From contig CAJNBV010000001.1 in NCBI GenBank assembly GCA_905221095.1, positions 186,001 through 250,000 on the forward strand: DNA of 64,000 nucleotides. Reading direction: 5' to 3'. The translations under genes and the position numbers were made by a program. This document shows, one piece after another, positions 15,979 through 22,018 of the stretch; within the stretch, counting starts at the first letter, position 1, and every line of letters starts with the position of its first letter. The notes under the pieces are model-generated. The model made no database searches and had not been told where the DNA came from. It worked only from the letters and a program-made list of their open reading frames with translations. The DNA comes from a bacterium. GTDB lineage: Bacteria; Bacillota; Bacilli; Lactobacillales; Streptococcaceae.

Positions 15979-17145
15979 ATGAAGATCACTGAAGTTATAA
16001 AAAAAGACGGTAGTAAAGTCTATCGTGCCAATGTATATCTAGGAGTTGACCAGGTAACAGGAAAGAAAGTCAAAACCAAGGTAACAGGTCGGACACAAAA
16101 GGAATTAAAACAGAAAGCCAATCAAGAAAAAATAGCTTTTCAAAAAGCAGGATCTACTAGACAAAAGGCTAGCACCATAAAAAACTATCAAGAATTAGCC
16201 AATCTCTGGTTAGAAAGTTATAAGAATACGGTTAAGCCAAACACTCAAGGCAATGTTAGAAAGCTAATTGATAATCATATATTGCCTATTTTTGGGGCTT
16301 ACAAGCTCGATAAGCTCACTACTCCACTTATCCAGTCAATTATCAACGAACTTGCTGACAAGACTAATAGAGGGGAAAAAGGGGCTTTTCTACATTATGA
16401 CAAGATACACGCTTTAAACAAACGTATCTTACAGTATGGCGTAACCATGCAAGCTATACCGTCCAATCCTGCGCGTGATGTTGTTTTACCTCGCAACACT
16501 CAGAAAGCAAAGCGCCAAAAGGTAAAACACTTTGAAAATCAAGAACTAAAAAAGTTTCTTGGTTATCTCGATAATTTAGATAGCGGTAGATATCGTTACT
16601 ACTATGAGACAACGCTCTATAAGTTCCTATTGGCTACTGGTTGCCGTATCAATGAAGCTTTAGCTCTTTCCTGGTCTGATATAGATTTAGATAATGCCGT
16701 TGTGCATATTACCAAAACACTAAATCGGGATCTAGAAATCAATAGCCCAAAATCTAAGGCTAGTTATCGGGATATAGATATAGATCAAGCGACTGTTAGC
16801 ATGCTGAAGCAGTACAAACTACGCCAAACTAAAGAGGCTTGGAAGATAGGGCAACGTGAAAGTGTAGTATTTTCTGACTTCATTCATGAGTATCCTAGCA
16901 GTTCAAGACTTAAAAGAAGATTGCAAACACATTTTAAGCGTGCTGACGTTCCTAGCATTGGCTTTCATGGATTCCGTCACACTCACGCTAGTCTCTTGCT
17001 TAACTCTGGAATACCATACAAGGAACTCCAGTACCGCCTAGGTCATTCCACTTTATCAATGACCATGGATATATATAGCCACCTCTCAAAAGAGAACGCA
17101 AAAAAAGCAGTCTCATTCTACGAAACTGCACTAAAAGCACTATAA
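15979..17145 (+). CDS. int: Tyrosine recombinase integrase
   Basis: 388 residues, ATG behind AGAAAGG. An N-terminal arm-binding domain (about 1-60) is followed by a SAM-like core-binding domain (65-170) and the catalytic domain. The catalytic residues are readable: R223 (GCRINEAL), H330 and R333 (HGFRH), H356 (LGH) and Y366 (DIYSHL). It should catalyse recombination at the 24-bp att core. The gene ends 93 bp from attR, with two GGGGAGCAAA motifs in between that may be its arm sites. Confidence 0.95.
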   Translation: MKITEVIKKDGSKVYRANVYLGVDQVTGKKVKTKVTGRTQKELKQKANQEKIAFQKAGSTRQKASTIKNYQELANLWLESYKNTVKPNTQGNVRKLIDNHILPIFGAYKLDKLTTPLIQSIINELADKTNRGEKGAFLHYDKIHALNKRILQYGVTMQAIPSNPARDVVLPRNTQKAKRQKVKHFENQELKKFLGYLDNLDSGRYRYYYETTLYKFLLATGCRINEALALSWSDIDLDNAVVHITKTLNRDLEINSPKSKASYRDIDIDQATVSMLKQYKLRQTKEAWKIGQRESVVFSDFIHEYPSSSRLKRRLQTHFKRADVPSIGFHGFRHTHASLLLNSGIPYKELQYRLGHSTLSMTMDIYSHLSKENAKKAVSFYETALKAL

Positions 17146-17167
17146 GGGGAGCAAAAAGGGGAGCAAA
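17146..17167 (+). repeat. Two GGGGAGCAAA motifs, possible integrase arm sites
   Basis: Direct copies at 17146-17155 and 17158-17167, 12 bp apart. Matching inverted copies lie near attL at 4562-4571 (one mismatch) and 4587-4596. Presence near both ends of the element and nowhere else that I noticed suggests integrase binding. Confidence 0.5.
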
Positions 17168-17195
17168 TTTAAAAATCAACATTTCAAGACAAAGT

Positions 17196-17222
17196 AAAAA
17201 TCCAATAGCAACAGGATTTTTG
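17196..17222 (+). terminator. Integrase-gene terminator
   Basis: AAAAATCC and GGATTTTT pair around a 10-nt loop, ending in T residues, between int and attR. Confidence 0.65.
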
Positions 17223-17233
17223 TTAGATTTATT

Positions 17234-17261
17234 TTGAAAAAGGCCGATTTTATAGTATAAT
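17234..17261 (+). promoter_or_regulatory. corA promoter built across attR
   Basis: TTGAAA (17234-17239), 16-bp spacer, TATAAT (17256-17261). The -10 is in the att core, while most of the -35 comes from the satellite. At the equivalent position at attL the host flank offers only TTACCC with an 18-bp spacer. Confidence 0.65.
17238..17261. repeat. attR core (24-bp direct repeat)
   Basis: Identical to 4448-4471. It lies 45 bp upstream of corA and includes the corA -10 sequence (17256-17261). Confidence 0.9.
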
Positions 17262-17305
17262 AGTACGGTGTGAAAAAATCTGAAAAATGAGAAAGGATAA
17301 GGGAT

Positions 17306-18250
17306 ATGAAACAAGTTTTTCTCTCTACAACAACTGAATTTAAAGAGATCGATACACTTGAACCGGGTACTTGGATCAATCTCGTTAATCCAACTCAAAA
17401 TGAATCACTCGAAATCGCTAACGCCTTCGACATTGATATTGCTGACCTTCGAGCACCGCTCGATGCGGAAGAAATGTCTCGTATTACCATTGAAGACGAG
17501 TACACCCTGATTATCGTAGACGTGCCGGTCACAGAGGAAAGAAATAACCGCACCTACTACGTTACCATCCCGCTTGGTATTATCATCACCGAGGAAACTA
17601 TTATCACTACGTGTTTGGAGCCTCTACCAGTCCTCGATGTCTTTATCAACCGTCGCTTGCGTAATTTTTATACTTTCATGCGTTCGCGTTTTATCTTCCA
17701 GATTCTCTATCGAAATGCAGAGCTTTACCTAACAGCCCTTCGTTCAATTGACCGTAAGAGTGAACAAATCGAAAGTCAACTGCATCAATCAACTCGTAAT
17801 GAAGAATTGATTGAGCTCATGGAATTGGAAAAAACTATCGTCTATTTCAAGGCCTCCCTCAAAACAAACGAGCGTGTGATTAAGAAATTGACCAGCTCAA
17901 CCAGCAATATCAAGAAATACCTTGAGGACGAAGACCTGCTTGAAGATACCTTGATTGAAACCCAACAGGCCATCGAGATGGCAGACATTTATGGAAATGT
18001 CTTGCACTCTATGACGGAGACCTTTGCCTCTATCATTTCCAACAACCAGAACAACATCATGAAAACCTTGGCCCTTGTGACCATCGTCATGTCCATCCCA
18101 ACCATGGTCTTCTCTGCCTACGGGATGAACTTTAAGGATAATGAAATCCCCCTAAACGGCGAGCCAAATGCTTTCTGGTTAATCGTCTTTATCGCCTTTG
18201 CTATGAGTGTCTCGCTCACTCTCTATCTCATCCATAAAAAATGGTTCTAA
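17306..18250 (+). CDS. corA: CorA family Mg2+/divalent cation channel
   Basis: 314 residues. A large cytoplasmic N-terminal domain and long helix precede two C-terminal membrane segments (about 252-275 and 290-309). The signature YGMNF closes the first segment, and the C-terminus ends in basic residues, as in CorA. It forms pentameric Mg2+ channels. With the mgtA leader at the other end of the window this is the second magnesium-linked locus. ATG follows AAGGATAAGG. Confidence 0.93.
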   Translation: MKQVFLSTTTEFKEIDTLEPGTWINLVNPTQNESLEIANAFDIDIADLRAPLDAEEMSRITIEDEYTLIIVDVPVTEERNNRTYYVTIPLGIIITEETIITTCLEPLPVLDVFINRRLRNFYTFMRSRFIFQILYRNAELYLTALRSIDRKSEQIESQLHQSTRNEELIELMELEKTIVYFKASLKTNERVIKKLTSSTSNIKKYLEDEDLLEDTLIETQQAIEMADIYGNVLHSMTETFASIISNNQNNIMKTLALVTIVMSIPTMVFSAYGMNFKDNEIPLNGEPNAFWLIVFIAFAMSVSLTLYLIHKKWF

Positions 18251-18261
18251 GAGGAGTTCCT

Positions 18262-18939
18262 ATGTCTCAGATTGATCTACAAAAATTAACCAAGAAAAAC
18301 CAAGAGTTTGTCCATATCGCTACCCAACAATTCATCAAAGATGGAAAAACAGATGCTGAAATTAAGGCTATTTTTGAGGAAGTTATTCCCCAAATCCTTG
18401 AGGAGCAAGCCAAAGGCACTACTGCTCGTTCCCTCTACGGTGCACCAACTCACTGGGCTCATAGCTTCTCTGTCAAGGAGCAATATGAAAAAGAGCATCC
18501 AAAAGAAAATGATGATCCAAAACTCATGATTATGGACTCAGCTCTTTTCATCACTAGCCTCTTTGCCCTCGTCAGCGCCCTCACAACCTTCTTCTCAGCA
18601 GATCAGGCTATCGGTTACGGTTTGATTACCCTCCTGCTAGTTGGACTGGTTGGTGGATTTGCCTTCTACTTGATGTACTACTTCGTTTACCAATACTATG
18701 GACCAGATATGGACCGCAGTCAACGTCCACCTTTCTGGAAATCTGTACTGGTTATCCTAGCATCTATGTTCCTTTGGTTGCTTGTCTTCTTTGCAACAAG
18801 CTTCCTACCAGCTAGCCTTAACCCAGTACTTACTCCATTGCCACTAGCTATTATCGGAACAGTTCTCCTAGCCCTTCGCTTCTACCTCAAGAAACGCTTG
18901 AACATCCGCAGCGCAAGTGCAGGACCAACACGTTATTAA
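18262..18939 (+). CDS. DUF1129 membrane protein
   Basis: 225 residues from ATG 18262, which follows GAGGAG; a reading starting 7 codons upstream overlaps corA and lacks a site. A soluble N-terminus (about 1-85) is followed by four predicted membrane segments, the DUF1129 pattern of Firmicutes. It lies 11 bp after corA and is probably cotranscribed with it. Function unknown. Confidence 0.8.
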   Translation: MSQIDLQKLTKKNQEFVHIATQQFIKDGKTDAEIKAIFEEVIPQILEEQAKGTTARSLYGAPTHWAHSFSVKEQYEKEHPKENDDPKLMIMDSALFITSLFALVSALTTFFSADQAIGYGLITLLLVGLVGGFAFYLMYYFVYQYYGPDMDRSQRPPFWKSVLVILASMFLWLLVFFATSFLPASLNPVLTPLPLAIIGTVLLALRFYLKKRLNIRSASAGPTRY

Positions 18940-18949
18940 GAGAATGATA

Positions 18950-18978
18950 AAAGCAACTGCAGATGCGGTTGCTTTTTT
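18950..18978 (+). terminator. corA operon terminator
   Basis: AAAGCAAC pairs with GGTTGCTTT, followed by a T run. Confidence 0.85.
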
Positions 18979-19078
18979 ACTACTTTCCTGATTTAAAAGT
19001 ATTCCTCTGATATCCCACATAGCTTTCTCTTATCTTTTGTGATAAAATAGGCTCAATCTATTTCTAGGAGGATGAGAT

Positions 19079-20110
19079 ATGGTTTCTACCATTGGTATTG
19101 TTAGTTTATCTAGTGGCATTATCGGAGAAGACTCTGTCAAACACGAAGTGGACTTGGGTGTCCAACGTCTCAAGGATCTGGGACTCAATCCTATCTTTTC
19201 GCCCCATTCGTTAAAAGGCTTAGACTTTATTAAGAATCATCCTGAAGCCCGTGCGGAGGATTTGATGCAGGCCTTTTCTGATGATAGCATCGACATGATC
19301 CTATGCGCCATCGGTGGAGACGACACCTATCGTTTGTTGCCCTACCTTTTTGAAAATGACCAACTAGAAAAGGTTATCAAACAAAAGATTTTTCTTGGCT
19401 TCTCAGATACAACCATGAACCATCTCATGTTGCATAAACTAGGAATCCAGACTTTTTATGGGCAATCCTTTTTAGCAGACATTTGTGAATTGGACAAGGA
19501 GATGTTGCCCTATAGCTTTCACTACTTTAAAGAATTGATCGAGACAGGAAAAATCTCAGAAATCCGCCCCAGTGACGTTTGGTATGAGGAACGAACTGAC
19601 TTCAGTCCCAAGGCTCTGGGGACACCTCGTGTCAGTCATGCAAACATTGGTTTTGACTTGTTGCAAGGAAATGCCCAGTTCGATGGAGAAATCCTCGGTG
19701 GTTGCCTCGAATCTCTCTACGATATCTTTGACAACTCTCGATACGCAGACAGCACGGAGCTCTGCCAAAAATACAAACTTTTCCCTGATTTGTCAGACTG
19801 GGAAGGAAAGATCCTCTTGCTAGAGACAAGCGAAGAAAAGCCTGAGCCGGAATATTTCAAAAAGATGCTGCAGACTTTAAAGGACACTGGGATATTCGAG
19901 GTCATCAGCGGACTCTTGGTCGGGAAACCTATGGATGAAACTTTCTATGACGACTATAAAGAGGCACTATTGGATATCATTGACAGCAATATCCCGATTG
20001 TCTATAATCTGAATGTCGGCCACGCAACTCCGAGAGCAATTGTCCCCTTTGGAGTCCACGCCCGTGTAGATGCACAGGAGCAAGTCATTCGCTTTGACTA
20101 TAACAAATAA
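19079..20110 (+). CDS. S66 family peptidase (LD-carboxypeptidase / MccF-like)
   Basis: 343 residues, cytoplasmic serine peptidase fold. The nucleophile Ser lies in GFSDTT (about 113-118), the catalytic Glu in LLLETSEE (about 245) and His in NVGHATPR (about 318). S66 enzymes include muropeptide LD-carboxypeptidases and MccF-type immunity enzymes that cleave acylated nucleotide antibiotics. The length and the GGDDTYRLLPYL segment favour the MccF-like branch, but the substrate cannot be decided here. Confidence 0.82.
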   Translation: MVSTIGIVSLSSGIIGEDSVKHEVDLGVQRLKDLGLNPIFSPHSLKGLDFIKNHPEARAEDLMQAFSDDSIDMILCAIGGDDTYRLLPYLFENDQLEKVIKQKIFLGFSDTTMNHLMLHKLGIQTFYGQSFLADICELDKEMLPYSFHYFKELIETGKISEIRPSDVWYEERTDFSPKALGTPRVSHANIGFDLLQGNAQFDGEILGGCLESLYDIFDNSRYADSTELCQKYKLFPDLSDWEGKILLLETSEEKPEPEYFKKMLQTLKDTGIFEVISGLLVGKPMDETFYDDYKEALLDIIDSNIPIVYNLNVGHATPRAIVPFGVHARVDAQEQVIRFDYNK

Positions 20111-20218
20111 TAAATAGTTTCTCTATTTTTGTGCTTTTGTATTGGTTTTCGTTACAATTTGTATCTGAATTTATTGCATTTCGCTAATTTCTATGATATC
20201 CTTTTAAAGGAGGCGTAT

Positions 20219-20482
20219 ATGACAAAACAAAAAATTAATCGAATCGTAGGTTCTATTGGTGCCTTTATTGGAATTATAGTATTTATTGCCTACATACCTC
20301 AAATTATCGCTAATTTACAAGGAAATAAAGCTCAACCATTTCAACCTTTATCAGCTGCAATATCTTGCTTAATCTGGGTTATTTATGGATGGACAAAAGA
20401 ACCTAAGAAGGATTGGATACTAATCATTCCAAATTCAGCTGGTGTTATTTTAGGTGGAATCACTTTTTTGACTTCACTCTAA
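20219..20482 (+). CDS. SemiSWEET-type sugar transporter
   Basis: 87 residues from ATG 20219 behind AAAGGAGG; 30 upstream codons are not expected to be translated. Three transmembrane helices with the PQ-loop motif (IAYIPQII) and a conserved WVIYGW segment define a half-SWEET, which dimerises into a sugar facilitator in the membrane. Confidence 0.82.
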   Translation: MTKQKINRIVGSIGAFIGIIVFIAYIPQIIANLQGNKAQPFQPLSAAISCLIWVIYGWTKEPKKDWILIIPNSAGVILGGITFLTSL

Positions 20483-20501
20483 CAAATCTAATAGTATATA
20501 T

Positions 20502-20532
20502 AAAAAGCTGAGAAGAATTTCTCAGCTTTTTT
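20502..20532. terminator. Bidirectional terminator between SemiSWEET gene and tag
   Basis: AAAAAGCTGAGAA and TTCTCAGCTTTTT form a long stem with A and T runs on the two sides. Confidence 0.88.
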
Positions 20533-20566
20533 CTATATTCTCAGATATTCTAGCTATCTGTACTTA

Positions 20567-21130
20567 CTAATTACCACTTTTCCACTCACAATCGTTCTCG
20601 TGGTCATCAACTAACCCTGCAGCCTGTAGAAAAGACAAGACGGCGACTGGGCCTGTGAACTTGAAGCCTCGTTTTTTGAGATCTTTGGCCAATTTCTCAG
20701 ACAAGGGTGTTTTAGCTGGGGCTTGGCGGTAATCGGGAACATCATTAACGATGGTTTCCCCCTCAACAAAAGACCAAAGATAGGTATCAAAAGAGCCATA
20801 TTCTGCCTGTAGTTGTAGAAATGCTTGGGCGTTAGCGCGTGTAGCAAAAATCTTAGCTCTATTTCGAATGATAGCTGGATTCTCCAGCAAGGCTTCCAAC
20901 TCGGTGTCGGTCATGTCTGCCACCGCTTGAATTTGATAGCCATGAAAGGCTTCTCGGAAAGCTTGGCGTTTGTTGAGCACCGTTTCCCAAGACAGACCTG
21001 CCTGATAGGTTTCCATGCACAATAACTCAAACAATGCTTGGTCATCATGGAGGGGTTGGCCCCACTCCTCATCATGATAGGCGATATAGAGAGGATTGAT
21101 CATCTTGACCCACGAACAACGTTTTGTCAT
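20567..21130 (-). CDS. tag: DNA-3-methyladenine glycosylase I
   Basis: 187 residues. RCSW near the N-terminus, YHDEEWG, and the C-terminal DDHENDCEW give the zinc-binding Cys/His set of the Tag family. The enzyme removes 3-methyladenine from alkylated DNA. Its ATG is 9 bp after ruvA, in one leftward transcription unit. Confidence 0.95.
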   Translation of the reverse strand: MTKRCSWVKMINPLYIAYHDEEWGQPLHDDQALFELLCMETYQAGLSWETVLNKRQAFREAFHGYQIQAVADMTDTELEALLENPAIIRNRAKIFATRANAQAFLQLQAEYGSFDTYLWSFVEGETIVNDVPDYRQAPAKTPLSEKLAKDLKKRGFKFTGPVAVLSFLQAAGLVDDHENDCEWKSGN

Positions 21131-21139
21131 GCTCTGCTC

Positions 21140-21733
21140 CTATTTGACCAACATTTTAAGGGCTGACTTGATATAGTTCTCAGCTGTATCTGTCGTTCCT
21201 TCAAAGAATTTCTTGATTTTCTTGAGCTCGGTTGCCTTGTAGCCCAGTGCCAACATGGCTTCCATAGCTTCTTCCAGTTCTTGGTTTTCAGCACTTGCTT
21301 GAACTGCCACCTTAGTAGGAAGGTCATCTCCTGCAACTACTACCTTGCCTTCCAAGTCCAGCACCATCTGCTGGGCTGTTTTCTTACCAATTTTAGGAAA
21401 CTTGGTCAAGTAGGTGATGTTCTTGGTTTCTATGGCTTGAACCAAACCAGCATTGTCATCGGCAGCGATAATAGCAAGAGCTGATACAGGACCAATCCCA
21501 GAGACCGAAATCAGACTGAGAAAGAGCTTCTTCTCGTCTTCTGAACGAAATCCATAAAGCAGCTGAGCATCCTCACGCACGACCTGATGCACATAAATTT
21601 GAGCTTCTTGGTTGACTTGTCCTGAGTAGGCATAAGGATTGGCCACATGCAGGATATAACCGATACCGTTGACTTCAAGAACAATGTATTTAGCAGTGAT
21701 TTTGGTAATGATTCCTTTTAAATATTCGTACAT
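21140..21733 (-). CDS. ruvA: RuvA, Holliday junction branch-migration subunit
   Basis: 197 residues with the OB-fold N-terminus ([12 protein letters not shown]), tandem helix-hairpin-helix motifs ([21 protein letters not shown]) and the RuvB-binding C-terminal domain. In pneumococcus I recall mutL and ruvA lying close together with only a riboflavin operon between them. Here an 11-kb sulfatase island separates them. The gene has its own extended -10 promoter (TGG-TATACT, about 21770-21778 leftward). Confidence 0.96.
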   Translation of the reverse strand: MYEYLKGIITKITAKYIVLEVNGIGYILHVANPYAYSGQVNQEAQIYVHQVVREDAQLLYGFRSEDEKKLFLSLISVSGIGPVSALAIIAADDNAGLVQAIETKNITYLTKFPKIGKKTAQQMVLDLEGKVVVAGDDLPTKVAVQASAENQELEEAMEAMLALGYKATELKKIKKFFEGTTDTAENYIKSALKMLVK

Positions 21734-21924
21734 AGTTTTCCTTCTCTCATCTACTATTTAATCTACTTTATAGTATACCATACTTTAGACCCTAACCTTC
21801 TATATCCTAATAGAATTCCTATCTGTCAGCATTTTGTAGAGTAACAGTCCGAAAAAGAATATTTCAAAAAAGTATTCTTTTGACATAATCAAAATAATTA
21901 GCGACAAAATTTAAGAACAAAATT

Positions 21925-21974
21925 AAACGAACGAATTGCATTCTTAAAAAGCTTAGAATACTTTTCGTTCGTTT
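21925..21974 (-). terminator. Hairpin after the GH-A gene
   Basis: AAACGAACG and CGTTCGTTT pair across a loop that itself contains a short inverted repeat; leftward it ends in a T-rich tract. It probably ends the sulfatase-island operon before ruvA. Confidence 0.6.
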
Positions 21975-22018
21975 TTTAACTTCTATCTTTACATACTTTA
22001 TTTCTCCTCTGATTCACT

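Larger units (their letters stand above)
4520..16477. other. Chi-like GCGCGTG heptamers across the satellite
   Basis: GCGCGTG on the plus strand at 4846, 7090, 8954, 10555, 12422, 13963, 15675, 16471; on the minus strand (CACGCGC) at 4520, 4799, 7812, 8754, 12150, 13734, 15646. That is 15 in 12.8 kb. Reading the remaining 51 kb I find about 7, nearly all inside core genes. GCGCGTG is the Chi site of the lactococcal RexAB (AddAB) recombinase, and I recall the streptococcal enzyme recognises it too. Confidence 0.8.
4448..17261. mobile_element. PICI-like phage satellite between uvrA and corA
   Basis: A 24-bp perfect direct repeat bounds the element. Inside are an integrase at the right end, divergent repressor/cro genes, a Rha protein, a leftward module of small genes, primase, SF3 helicase plus iteron origin, then HicAB and ArpU-like regulators. 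No capsid, tail, portal, holin or large terminase genes are present, so it should depend on a helper phage for packaging. Size and order resemble Gram-positive phage-inducible chromosomal islands and the satellite prophages described in streptococci. The boundary and gene content are seen; helper dependence is inference. Confidence 0.88.

Noticed and set aside
4448..17261. Full prophage or ICE
   Set aside because: No structural, lysis, large-terminase, relaxase or conjugation genes are present, so a satellite fits better.
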